This document shows positions 44,775-53,584 of a stretch of 64,000 nucleotides of DNA, in pieces. The stretch is from Streptomyces seoulensis. GTDB lineage: Bacteria; Actinomycetota; Actinomycetes; Streptomycetales; Streptomycetaceae. The DNA is taken from contig NZ_CP032229.1 in assembly GCF_004328625.1 (NCBI RefSeq), forward strand, positions 4,650,001 through 4,714,000. The letters run 5' to 3'. Numbering within the stretch: position 1 is the first letter of the stretch; each line of letters starts with the position of its first letter. Both the position numbers and the translations under genes were made by a program. The notes beneath the pieces were generated by a model that saw nothing but the letters and a program-made list of their open reading frames with translations, made no database searches and was not told where the DNA came from.

Positions 44775-46073
44775 ATGCGCATAACCTCTGGCGGTCCGGC
44801 CGCGGAGAACGGTCCAGAACCAGATCTGTCCGACCCACACTTCTACGGCACCGGTGACCCGCACCCGGTATGGACGCGGTTGCGCGCCAAGGATCCCGTG
44901 CACCGGCAGTGTCCCTTCGGCGCGAAGCCGGAATTCTGGGCCGTCACGCGACACGCGGACGTGTCACGGGTGCTGGTCAGACACACCGAGTTCACGACAT
45001 CGCGGGGCAACATCCTGACGACGCTCGGGCAGACCGACATCGCCGGCGGGAAAATGCTCGCGGTCACCGACCCGCCGGGGCACAAACGGCTCAAGGACCC
45101 GCTGGCCCCGCACGTGTCCCGGCAGGCGGTCCGCGACCACGAGCCCGCACTGCGGAAGTTCTCGCGGCGGCTGCTCTCCATCGGTGCCCGCGAAGAGACC
45201 TGGGACTTCGCGGCCCAGGCCGCGTACTACCCGATCGCCATCGCGGGTCTGCTGCTAGGGATCCCGGAGTCCTCCTGGGACCGGCTGAAGCACTTCACGT
45301 ACGCGGCGGTGGCTGAGTCCGACCCGGATTACGCCCCGGCAGGTTCCTCGCGTTCCCAGGTGCTGAGCCGGGCGCACTCCGAGATCTTCCTCTACTTCGC
45401 CACCGAGGTGTCCCGGCCGGGACGGGCCGAGGCGGACGACCTGATCGGGGCGCTCCTGCGAGCCACGCCGGACGGTGAGCCGCTGAGCCGCGAGGAGGTC
45501 ATCCTCAACGCCTACAGCCTCCTGATCGGTGCGACCGTCACCACGTCGCACGCGGCCAGCGGCGGCCTCCTGGCGCTGCTGGAGAACCCCGGCGAGTACG
45601 CCCGGTGGCGGGCCTCCGGGGACACGGCTTCCCTGGTTGAGGAGATCCTGCGCTGGACCTCGCCTGCCAACCACGCACTGCGCCACACCACCGACGAGGT
45701 GCGTCTGGGCGACGCCTGCATCGGCGCCGGACAGCCCGTCACCGCGTGGCTCGGCTCGGCCAACCGTGACGAGAGCGTGTTTCTGGAGCCGTTCCGCTTC
45801 GCGGTGGACCGGAAGCCGAACCGGCACATCGCGTTCGGCGTCGGGGCGCACCGCTGCATCGGCGCGCACGTGGCGAGGCTCGCCCTGACCGTGCTCTTCG
45901 AGGAGATCGCCGGAAACTTCGAGCGGATCGAACTCGCCGACGAGCCCCGCCACCTCCACTCCACGTTCATCGCGGGCATCAAGAGCCTGCCCGTTCGCAC
46001 CGTCCTAGGGCCCGACGGGGTCGGCCTGCGAGACCTGAAGCCACTCGGCAACACCACTGAGGAAGCACTGTGA
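44775..46073 (+). CDS. Cytochrome P450, copy 2 (unusual I-helix)
   Basis: A 432-residue P450. The haem loop F-G-V-G-A-H-R-C-I-G carries Cys361, and V-E-E-I-L-R-W gives the ExxR motif. The I-helix reads L-I-G-A-T-V-T-T-S: the threonine is kept, but the acidic residue that normally precedes it is Val. Such I-helices are rarer and can signal unusual proton delivery or carrier-bound substrates. It stops in the GTG of the NRPS gene (overlap of four bases), so the two are translationally coupled, which would fit oxidation of an amino acid held on the NRPS carrier protein. That is inference. ATG at 44775 is the first start with a sensible context. Confidence 0.92.
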   Translation: MRITSGGPAAENGPEPDLSDPHFYGTGDPHPVWTRLRAKDPVHRQCPFGAKPEFWAVTRHADVSRVLVRHTEFTTSRGNILTTLGQTDIAGGKMLAVTDPPGHKRLKDPLAPHVSRQAVRDHEPALRKFSRRLLSIGAREETWDFAAQAAYYPIAIAGLLLGIPESSWDRLKHFTYAAVAESDPDYAPAGSSRSQVLSRAHSEIFLYFATEVSRPGRAEADDLIGALLRATPDGEPLSREEVILNAYSLLIGATVTTSHAASGGLLALLENPGEYARWRASGDTASLVEEILRWTSPANHALRHTTDEVRLGDACIGAGQPVTAWLGSANRDESVFLEPFRFAVDRKPNRHIAFGVGAHRCIGAHVARLALTVLFEEIAGNFERIELADEPRHLHSTFIAGIKSLPVRTVLGPDGVGLRDLKPLGNTTEEAL

Positions 46074-49000
46074 CAACCCCGGCACACGCGATGACCGCGC
46101 CGAACGAGACCAATCCCGACCTCGGTTCGCACCCGTCCCACCACGTGGTCCGGTGCCTGCGGATCACGGGTGAGTTCGACGGCGAAGCCGCACGCGACGC
46201 CCTTCGCCCGGTCACGGTCCGTCCTGCGGCGTCTCACGACGCCCACGTCATGGCGGACGACAGTCCCGCGTCGCCGTCGGGCGCGACGCACGTCGACTTC
46301 GCCGAGTTGCGGGTGTCCGCCGACGAGGCGATCGAAGTGGCCGTAAGGGAAGCCGGCGCGCCGTTCGCGCTCCCGCACGGCCCCCTCCTGAGGATCCGCG
46401 TTCTGCGCGTCGCCGACCGTGAGTGCCTCCTGGTCGCTGTCGCCCACCGTTCGCTGCTGGACGCCGTCGGGCTGGACGCCTTCCTCATCGAGCACGCGCG
46501 CGCCTACAGCGCGGTCCGGCGGGGCGAATCCCTCGCCCACGCCGAGCCGCCGCAGCCGGCACGGCCCTCCGCCGGGCAAGCGGCTGCCGACCTCGCCTAC
46601 TGGCAGGCGCAGCCGCCGCTCCCCGTGCTGGACCTGCCGACGGACCGGCCACGCCGCCTCCGGTCCGTCCGCAGCGGCGCGGTGGAGCGTTTCACCCTGC
46701 CGACCAGCCTGATGGGGAGCCTGAGCGAGCTGTCCGGGACCCCGGACGCCACCACCGCCGTATACGCGGCCGCCACTGTGCTCCTCTCCCGCCACACCGC
46801 GCAGCCGACGATCCCGCTCCTGGTGCCCGTGAGCCCGTTCCCGGCCGACCCGCACACGCGCGGTGGCCGGCCCGAGACCGATGTCGTGCTGACCCTGCGG
46901 CTGGACGGCGACCCGACGTTCCGTGAGCTGGTCGCTCAGACCGGTGCCGAGCTGGCCCGAGCACGAGCCCACTCCTCCGCCCTCCCGCCCGGCTCGCTCG
47001 CCGAGCTGGCCGGCGCGTGCGGGGACCCGGACCGCCAAGCGGCACCCGCGAAGTTCGCCGTCCGGAGACGGCCCGCCGGGCTGCCGGACTACGCGGAAGC
47101 CTCGTGCGACCCGGTCGGCCTGCACCTCGGCACGGCCGCCCGCGACCTGTCCTTCGCCCTCGACCTGCGCGACGACGAACTCCACGGGACGCTGGAGTAC
47201 GACACCGACCTGTTCGCCCCGGTCACGGCGAAGCGGCTGGTGCGCCGCCTGGAGCACTTTCTCATCGCGGCCGCCCGGCAGCCCGACACCCGCGTCGCCG
47301 ACCTGCCTGTGCTTCCGCCCGAGGAGCGCGAGCTGGTCATCTCTGTGTGGAACCGGACAGCGCGTGACTTCCCACGCGACCGCACCACCGCTGCCTTCTT
47401 CGAGGAGCAGGTACGACGGGACCCCTCGGCGATCGCCGTCGAGCACGAGGACGTGACGCTCACCTACGAGGAGCTCAACACACGGGCGAACCGTCTGGCC
47501 CACCAGCTGATCGGCCTGGGCGTGATTCCCGACCAGCCCGTCGGCCTGTGCCTGCCTCGGTCGGTCGACATGATCGTCTGCCTGCTCGGCATCCTCAAGG
47601 CAGGGGGCGCCTATCTCCCGCTCGATCCCGGCTACCCTGCCGAGCGGCTCGCCTACGTGGTCGATGACGCCGAGGCTCGCGTCGTGCTCACGGACAAAGA
47701 GCACGCGGCCGCGTTCGCCGGGACCGCGGCCCAGGTGCTCCTCCGCAACGAGTCGGAGTCCACGGGCGGGACGACCGAACCGCCCGTGACTGACCCGGAG
47801 GTTCCGGCCACGGCGGAACACCTCGCCTACGTCATCTACACCTCGGGTTCCACGGGCACCCCCAAAGGCGTCGCCGTCACGCACCGGGCTCTCGCCCGGC
47901 TCGTCAAGGGCGCAGACTACGTCGAGCTCGGCCCGGGAGAGGCCCATCTGCAACTCTCGCCGCTCTCCTTCGACGCGTCGCTGATCGAGCTGTGGGGATC
48001 GCTGCTCAACGGTGGCACGCTGGTGCTGCCGCCCTCCGGGCTTCCGTTTCCCGACCAGCTCAAGGCCGCACTCCAGCGCCACCGCATCACGACCCTCCTC
48101 CTCGTGTCACCCCAACTGCACGTGGCGGCCGAACAGTTCCCCGAGGAATTGGCGCGCGTCCGGCAGTTGCTCGTGGGCGGCGACGTGCTCTCGCCCGCCA
48201 GCGCGGCGTCCCTCTTGCCCTATCTGGACGACACCCGTTTCCTCCATGTCTACGGGCCGACGGAATGCACGCTCTTCGCGACCTGGAAGCCCATCGAGGC
48301 GGTCGACACCGGCCGTCCCACCATTCCCATCGGCCGGCCGATCGCCAACACCCAGGCATATGTCCTGGACGAGGATCTGAACCCGCTGCCCGCGGGAGTC
48401 GCCGGGCACCTCTGGCTCAGCGGCGACGGCCTGGCCCGCGAGTATCTGGGCCGCCCCGAGCTGACCCGGGAGTGCTTCCTGCCCGACCCGTTCGGCCCGC
48501 CGGGAAGCCGTATTTACCACACCGGTGACCTGGCACGCTGGCTCCCGGACGGCGACCTGGAGTTCCTTGGACGCAGCGACGACCAGGTCAAGATCCGCGG
48601 CTACCGCATAGAACTGGGCGAGATCGACGTCGCTCTCGCCGCGCACCCGGACATCCGGTCCGTGGCCACCGTCGCCCGTGACGACGCCCCCGGCGGACGG
48701 GCGCTGGCCGCCTATCTGGTGGGCGACCGGCACCCCGACGACGCTGAGCTGAGGGCACACCTCGGGTCCCGCATGCCCGCCTTCATGGTCCCGGCCGCCT
48801 TTGTCTGGCTCGACGCGATTCCCCTGACCGCGAATGGCAAGGTGGACCGCAAGGCCCTGCCCAAACCGGAGTTCGGTGGCGGAGGCGGCCTGGAGGACAG
48901 ATCGCGCTCCTCGTTGGAGAAGCAGATCCTCGGCACGATCGCCGAGACCCTCGGGCTGCGCGCGGTGGGGGCCGAGGAGGACTTCTTCGATCTGGGCGGC

Positions 49001-49141
49001 AACTCTCTGCTGCTGGTCGACCTGTTCACCCACCTGGAAAAGCTGCTTCCGGACAGCGGGCTGAGCCTGCTGGACCTGCTGGAGAACCGCACGGGTGCCG
49101 GGATCGCCGCACTCATCGAGCGATCGCGAGAACGCGCGTGA
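46070..49141 (+). CDS. Single-module nonribosomal peptide synthetase, C*-A-T
   Basis: A 1023-residue NRPS. The condensation-like domain (about 25-425) is shortened at its front, and its HHxxxDG site reads H126-R-S-L-L-D131-A: the second, catalytic His is Arg and the Gly is Ala. Adenylation (about 445-890): A3 at Y590-T-S-G-S-T-G-T-P-K-G, A5 Y-G-P-T-E, A7 Y-H-T-G-D-L, A10 N-G-K-V-D-R-K. My hand alignment to GrsA gives a specificity pocket near D-A-I-L-L-G-V-L-F-K, a hydrophobic pocket I cannot assign. Thiolation domain with Ser979 in L-G-G-N-S-L. There is no epimerase or thioesterase domain; a separate thioesterase gene overlaps the end. GTG 46070 overlaps the P450 stop. Likely role: load one hydrophobic amino acid for oxidation or transfer. 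Confidence 0.93.
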   Translation: MTTPAHAMTAPNETNPDLGSHPSHHVVRCLRITGEFDGEAARDALRPVTVRPAASHDAHVMADDSPASPSGATHVDFAELRVSADEAIEVAVREAGAPFALPHGPLLRIRVLRVADRECLLVAVAHRSLLDAVGLDAFLIEHARAYSAVRRGESLAHAEPPQPARPSAGQAAADLAYWQAQPPLPVLDLPTDRPRRLRSVRSGAVERFTLPTSLMGSLSELSGTPDATTAVYAAATVLLSRHTAQPTIPLLVPVSPFPADPHTRGGRPETDVVLTLRLDGDPTFRELVAQTGAELARARAHSSALPPGSLAELAGACGDPDRQAAPAKFAVRRRPAGLPDYAEASCDPVGLHLGTAARDLSFALDLRDDELHGTLEYDTDLFAPVTAKRLVRRLEHFLIAAARQPDTRVADLPVLPPEERELVISVWNRTARDFPRDRTTAAFFEEQVRRDPSAIAVEHEDVTLTYEELNTRANRLAHQLIGLGVIPDQPVGLCLPRSVDMIVCLLGILKAGGAYLPLDPGYPAERLAYVVDDAEARVVLTDKEHAAAFAGTAAQVLLRNESESTGGTTEPPVTDPEVPATAEHLAYVIYTSGSTGTPKGVAVTHRALARLVKGADYVELGPGEAHLQLSPLSFDASLIELWGSLLNGGTLVLPPSGLPFPDQLKAALQRHRITTLLLVSPQLHVAAEQFPEELARVRQLLVGGDVLSPASAASLLPYLDDTRFLHVYGPTECTLFATWKPIEAVDTGRPTIPIGRPIANTQAYVLDEDLNPLPAGVAGHLWLSGDGLAREYLGRPELTRECFLPDPFGPPGSRIYHTGDLARWLPDGDLEFLGRSDDQVKIRGYRIELGEIDVALAAHPDIRSVATVARDDAPGGRALAAYLVGDRHPDDAELRAHLGSRMPAFMVPAAFVWLDAIPLTANGKVDRKALPKPEFGGGGGLEDRSRSSLEKQILGTIAETLGLRAVGAEEDFFDLGGNSLLLVDLFTHLEKLLPDSGLSLLDLLENRTGAGIAALIERSRERA

Positions 49142-49887
49142 CCCACGGCACGACACCCTGGCTTCTCGGGCGTGTCGAGCCCGGTACCGAAGGCGAGCGC
49201 CTGTTCTGCTTTCCACACGCGGGAAGCGGCGCGAGCGCCTTCCGCCTCTGGCCGTCGCGGCTGCCCGCCTCGGTCCAGTGCTGCCCGGTTCAGCTCCCGG
49301 GCCGTGAGAACCGGGTCGCGGACCCCATGCCGGACACGATGGACGAACTGGCGGAGTGGACTGTCGAGGCCCTGCTGCCGATGCTGCGCCCGCCGTACGT
49401 CCTCTTCGGGCACAGCTTCGGCGGCCTGCTGGCGTACGCGGTGGCCCGGCACCTGCATGAGCGAGGACACCCGCTGCCGCGGGCGCTGCTGATCTCGGGC
49501 GCCCGCCCGCCGCACGTCGCGGCCGAGGAGTCGTACCACACGCTTCCGCACGACGAGCTCCTCAGCCATGTGCGCGCGACCAACGGCATCGCCGAACCCC
49601 TCTTGAAACACGAGGAATTCGTCCGTCTCCTCCTCAGTGTGCTGCGCAACGACCTGCGGATCGCCGCCGAGTACCGTCCCGCTGCCGACGTCCCACTGCG
49701 CTGCCCGATCCGGGTCTTCGCGGCGGACGACGACCCGGTGGTGGCGCCCTTGGTCATGGAGGGCTGGCGCGCTTATGCGGGCGGGGAGTTCGACGTCCGG
49801 CGGGGTCCTGGCGATCACTACGCGGTCTACGACGTGTCCGGCGGCCTTTTCGCCGAAGTCGCCCGCCATGGTCTGGCTGACCGCTGA
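49138..49887 (+). CDS. Type II thioesterase
   Basis: A 249-residue alpha/beta hydrolase of the NRPS/PKS external thioesterase group. It begins L-F-C-F-P-H-A-G-S-G-A-S (oxyanion region), has the nucleophile Ser in F-G-H-S-F-G-G (about 96-102) and the catalytic His in G-P-G-D-H-Y (about 223-228). Members remove wrong acyl groups from carrier proteins or release products. The GTG start at 49138 overlaps the NRPS stop codon, so the pair is coupled. It may free the amino acid or peptide from the stand-alone module, since the NRPS lacks its own release domain. Confidence 0.92.
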   Translation: MTHGTTPWLLGRVEPGTEGERLFCFPHAGSGASAFRLWPSRLPASVQCCPVQLPGRENRVADPMPDTMDELAEWTVEALLPMLRPPYVLFGHSFGGLLAYAVARHLHERGHPLPRALLISGARPPHVAAEESYHTLPHDELLSHVRATNGIAEPLLKHEEFVRLLLSVLRNDLRIAAEYRPAADVPLRCPIRVFAADDDPVVAPLVMEGWRAYAGGEFDVRRGPGDHYAVYDVSGGLFAEVARHGLADR

Positions 49888-49949
49888 GCGTGCGGGACAG
49901 GCGTGAGGCCCATCTCGCCGCGACGACAACGATGAGGAGACAACCCGGT

Positions 49950-51338
49950 ATGGACACAGCCGTGTCAACCCGATCGCCCGAGGCGCCGCAGCTGTCCGGC
50001 GCGGTGGACAGCCGACTACCCGCGTCCCCCCTGTTCCGCGGTGGCGCCGCGGCGGACGCGCGCCTGCTGAGCACCTACACCGAAGGCTGCGCCGAATTGA
50101 TTGCGGCTATGCCGCCCCGAGCCGAGCGCTCTGCCGCCGAGCGCGGCGACGCCGACCGGGTCGAGCAGGCCGCACGGCGTGCCCGAAACCAGTTCCTCAA
50201 GGTGCACGCCGGAGACCTCTACGACGAGCTCACCGACGGCCGCAACCGCCAGGTCCGCCTGGACGAACTGGCGTTCGCCGCGGCGGAGAACTACCCGGGC
50301 CTGGTCCCCACCCGCGCGCAGGTGTCCGCCGACCGGCAGCTGCCCCAGGCCGAGAAGTCGGACGGGGAAGTCGACCAGGGAATCCTCTTCGCGCACCTTC
50401 TCGACCGTCGTGAGACGGGCGAGCACCTCCTGCGGTCGATGTTGGCGCCGACTCAGCGCGCGCTCGATCTGCTCCCGGAATTCCGAAGGACCGGCCATGT
50501 GGACCTCGGCCAGGCGGTGATCCATCGCGACGGCTTCGTGGCCGTGGTGACCATCTGCAACCAGGACGTCCTCAACGCCGAGGACGACGCGGTGGTAGAG
50601 GCAATGGAGACGGCCGTCGACCTCGCCCTCCTCGACGACGCGGTGTCGGTGGGCATACTGCGCGGCAGCATCCTGTCCCATCCCCGGTACAGCGGCCGGC
50701 GCGCCTTCGGCGCCGGCATCAACCTCACCCACCTCTACACCGGGCAGATATCGTTCATCGACTTCATGCTCCGCCGTGAGCTGGGGTACATCCGCAAGCT
50801 GATCCACGGCCTGCACCACGGCCCGGCGGACGACCTGTTCCACCTCCCGGGCGGCAAGCCGTGGGTGGGTGCCGTCGACACCTTCGCCATCGGAGGTGCC
50901 ACCCAGGTGGCGCTGGTCCTCGACCGGGTGGTCGCCGGGGCCGACGCCTACTTCTCGCTTCCCGCGCTTGCGGAGGGCATCATCCCCGGCGCGGCCAACC
51001 TGCGCCTCGGACGCGTGGTCGGGCGGCGCATGACGGAGCGGCTGGTCTTCTTCGGCGAGAAGGTCGCGGCGACCAGCCCCGAGGCCCGGGAGCTGTGCGA
51101 CGAGGTCGTCGCGCCGGAAGCGGTCGATGGGGCCGTGGCAGCGTCGGCCGAGCGCCTCGCCGACCCCGCGGTTCCCGCCAACCGCCGCATGCTGCACCTG
51201 GCCGAGGAGTCCGACGACCTCTTCCGCACGTACATGAGCCGGTATGCGCTGGAGCAGTCGGCCCGGATGCACAGCCCCGACGTGGTGGCCAAGTTGAAGC
51301 GCACCTGGATCAACAGGAGGGCGGGCGGCGCGTCGTAG
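49950..51338 (+). CDS. DpgC-like cofactor-independent dioxygenase (crotonase fold)
   Basis: A 462-residue protein whose length and two-part build (alpha-helical N-domain about 1-195, crotonase core about 195-440) match DpgC, not ordinary enoyl-CoA hydratases. The core has G-G-A-T-Q-V-A-L-V-L-D (about 311-321) and E-G-I-I-P-G-A-A-N-L-R-L-G-R (about 343-356), the latter nearly as in DpgC. DpgC oxidises 3,5-dihydroxyphenylacetyl-CoA with O2 to the arylglyoxylate and free CoA. No type III polyketide synthase (DpgA) is encoded here, so the acyl-CoA must come from elsewhere, most simply from the 2-oxo-acid dehydrogenase encoded next. ATG at 49950 follows GAGGAGA. Confidence 0.88.
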   Translation: MDTAVSTRSPEAPQLSGAVDSRLPASPLFRGGAAADARLLSTYTEGCAELIAAMPPRAERSAAERGDADRVEQAARRARNQFLKVHAGDLYDELTDGRNRQVRLDELAFAAAENYPGLVPTRAQVSADRQLPQAEKSDGEVDQGILFAHLLDRRETGEHLLRSMLAPTQRALDLLPEFRRTGHVDLGQAVIHRDGFVAVVTICNQDVLNAEDDAVVEAMETAVDLALLDDAVSVGILRGSILSHPRYSGRRAFGAGINLTHLYTGQISFIDFMLRRELGYIRKLIHGLHHGPADDLFHLPGGKPWVGAVDTFAIGGATQVALVLDRVVAGADAYFSLPALAEGIIPGAANLRLGRVVGRRMTERLVFFGEKVAATSPEARELCDEVVAPEAVDGAVAASAERLADPAVPANRRMLHLAEESDDLFRTYMSRYALEQSARMHSPDVVAKLKRTWINRRAGGAS

Positions 51339-51441
51339 AGCGCGCGGTCCGGACGGGCCGGGGAAGTACCTGAGCCCGGCGTGGCCCGTCCGCAGGACAG
51401 TGCCCGGCCGCCCCTGAACCGTAGAGAAAGCGAGCATTCCC

Positions 51442-52566
51442 ATGTCGATCACAGCCGACGGGTACCTCAACGGTACGCGGCCGGCGCCGGACGAACTGCT
51501 GCCCTCGGCCGTTCCGGTGCGGTTCGTCACCGAGGAGGGAACCGCGGCCGACGCGCCCTCGGAGTATGCCGCCTCCTCCGACGACAGGCTGGGTGAGGCA
51601 TATCGCCGGATGGTCGTGGCACGGCGGTTCGACCAGCAGGCGAGTGCTCTGACCCGGCAGGGGCGGCTCGCCGTCTACCCGTCGAGCCGGGGGCAGGAAG
51701 CATGTCAGGTCGCCGGGGCCCTGGCGCTGCGGCAGCAGGACTGGCTCTTCCCCACCTACCGCGACACGGCGGCCGTGGTGTCGCGCGGTGTGGACCCGGT
51801 GGAGGTCCTGACCCTGCTGCGCGGTGACTGGCACTGCGGATACGACCCCGTGGCGACCCGGGTGGCGCCGCTGTGCACCCCGCTGGCCACGCAGTTGCTA
51901 CACGCGGTCGGGATGGCGGACGCCCTGCGGCGCAGGGGCGAGGACGCCGTGGTGATGGCCTTCGTGGGGGACGGGGGAACGAGCGAGGGCGACTTCCACG
52001 AGGCGCTGAACTTCGCCGCGGTCTTCGGCGCCCCCGTGGTCTTCCTCATCCAGAACAACCAATACGCGATCTCCGTACCGCTCGCGGAGCAGACCGCGGC
52101 ACCGGCTCTCGCGTACAAGGGAGTCGGATACGGGGTGCGCTCCGAACAGGTCGACGGCAACGATCTGGTGGCCGTGCTGGCAGTGCTGGACGAGGCAGTG
52201 GAACATGCGCGCTCCGGGCACGGCCCCTTCCTCGTCGAGGCCCACACCTATCGTCTGGACGGCCACACGAACGCCGACGACCCGGGCCGCTACCGAGACG
52301 AGGAAGAGGTACGCCGGTGGGCCGCCGCGGACCCGCTGCCCCGGCTCCAGGCGTGGCTGCGGACGCGCGGGACGCTGACCGATCAGGACATCGACGCAGC
52401 GCAGGCGGAAGCCGAGGCGCTGGCTGCGGACCTGCGGGCCAGGATCGAGCTGGACGGGCCGCCGGACGTGCTTGAGATGTTCGACCACGTCTATACCCAC
52501 CCGACACCCCAGCTGAATGAGCAGCGGCGCTCGCTCGAGACCGAAGTAGAGGGCACGGAGGCCTGA
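51442..52566 (+). CDS. 2-oxo-acid dehydrogenase E1 alpha subunit
   Basis: A 374-residue thiamine-diphosphate enzyme subunit. The ThDP motif G-D-G-G-T-S-E-G-D-F-H-E-A-L-N runs from about 176 and ends in the Q-N-N of V-F-L-I-Q-N-N. The phosphorylation-loop region Y-R-L-D-G-H-T-N-A-D-D-P is present (about 270-281). It is of the pyruvate/branched-chain type (PdhA, BkdA). With E1 beta it decarboxylates a 2-oxo acid and passes the acyl group to lipoyl-E2. It starts 103 bases after the dpgC-like gene and ends one base before E1 beta, forming a tight three-gene E1-E1-E2 unit. No E3 gene is present. Confidence 0.93.
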   Translation: MSITADGYLNGTRPAPDELLPSAVPVRFVTEEGTAADAPSEYAASSDDRLGEAYRRMVVARRFDQQASALTRQGRLAVYPSSRGQEACQVAGALALRQQDWLFPTYRDTAAVVSRGVDPVEVLTLLRGDWHCGYDPVATRVAPLCTPLATQLLHAVGMADALRRRGEDAVVMAFVGDGGTSEGDFHEALNFAAVFGAPVVFLIQNNQYAISVPLAEQTAAPALAYKGVGYGVRSEQVDGNDLVAVLAVLDEAVEHARSGHGPFLVEAHTYRLDGHTNADDPGRYRDEEEVRRWAAADPLPRLQAWLRTRGTLTDQDIDAAQAEAEALAADLRARIELDGPPDVLEMFDHVYTHPTPQLNEQRRSLETEVEGTEA

Positions 52567-52567
52567 C

Positions 52568-53584
52568 GTGGGTACGGTGACGATGGCGCAGGCCCTCAAC
52601 GCGGGGCTGCGGGATAGCCTGACCGAGGACGACCGCGTGCTGGTCTTCGGGGAGGACGTGGGCCGCCTCGGCGGAGTCTTCCGTATCACCGACGGACTAC
52701 GGGACGAATTCGGTGAGCAGCGCTGCTTCGACACGCCGCTGGCCGAGTCAGGGCTCGTCGGATTCGCGGTCGGCTTGGCCATGGGCGGGTTCCGGCCCGT
52801 GGTGGAGCTCCAGTTCGACGCCTTCGCGTACCCGGCATTCGAGCAGATCGCCTCGCACGTGGCGAAGATGCGCAACCGCACCCGGGGTCGTGTGCCGCTA
52901 CCCATGGTGATCCGCGTCCCTTACGGCGGAGGGATCGGCGGCGTCGAGCACCACAGCGACTCCAGCGAGGCGTACTACGCCCACACCCCCGGCCTGAAGG
53001 TGGTCACCCCGGCCACGGCCGAGGATGCCTACTGGCTCTTGCGGGACGCGGTGCGCGACCCGGACCCGGTGGTGTTCCTGGAACCGAAGAAGCTGTACTG
53101 GTCCAAGGAGGACGCCGGCCTGGCACGGCGAGGCGCTGCGCCGACCGGGCGGGCGGTGATCCGGCGCCCGGGCCTGGACGCCACCCTGCTCGCGTACGGC
53201 CCCTCGGTTCCGGTCGCGATCGACGCCGCGGTCGAGGCGGCACGGGACGGTATCGACGTCGAGGTGGTGGACCTGCGCACGCTCGTTCCTTTCGACGACG
53301 AGACGGTTACGGCGTCGGTACGGCGAACGGGGCGCTGCGTGGTGGTCCAGGAGGCGCACGGCTTTGCGGGCGTGGGTGCCGAGATCGTGGCGCGGGTGCA
53401 GGAGCGTTGCTTCCACTCGCTGGCGGCCCCGGTGATACGTGTCGCCGGCTTTGACGTCCCGTACCCGCCGCCGAAGCTGGAGCATGCGTACCTGCCGGGA
53501 GTGGACCGGGTGCTGGACGCGATCCACCGGCTGCAGTTCGACGACCAGCCCGACGTCCGGCACCTCGCACGGGAGGCCTCATGA
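52568..53584 (+). CDS. 2-oxo-acid dehydrogenase E1 beta subunit
   Basis: A 338-residue transketolase-like partner of E1 alpha. Typical blocks: V-F-G-E-D-V-G (about 28-34), D-T-P-L-A-E-S-G (about 56-63), V-E-L-Q-F-D-A-F (about 79-86), G-G-G-I-G-G-V-E-H-H-S-D-S-S-E (about 119-133) with the catalytic His region, and a C-terminal V-V-Q-E-A-H. GTG at 52568 begins one base after the E1 alpha stop. The gene end overlaps the E2 start by four bases (ATGA). It completes the thiamine-dependent decarboxylase. Confidence 0.93.
   Translation: MGTVTMAQALNAGLRDSLTEDDRVLVFGEDVGRLGGVFRITDGLRDEFGEQRCFDTPLAESGLVGFAVGLAMGGFRPVVELQFDAFAYPAFEQIASHVAKMRNRTRGRVPLPMVIRVPYGGGIGGVEHHSDSSEAYYAHTPGLKVVTPATAEDAYWLLRDAVRDPDPVVFLEPKKLYWSKEDAGLARRGAAPTGRAVIRRPGLDATLLAYGPSVPVAIDAAVEAARDGIDVEVVDLRTLVPFDDETVTASVRRTGRCVVVQEAHGFAGVGAEIVARVQERCFHSLAAPVIRVAGFDVPYPPPKLEHAYLPGVDRVLDAIHRLQFDDQPDVRHLAREAS

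Noticed and set aside
49950..51338. A classical dihydroxyphenylglycine (DpgA-D) cassette
   Set aside because: Only a DpgC-like gene is present; there is no type III polyketide synthase and no DpgB or DpgD-like gene in the window.
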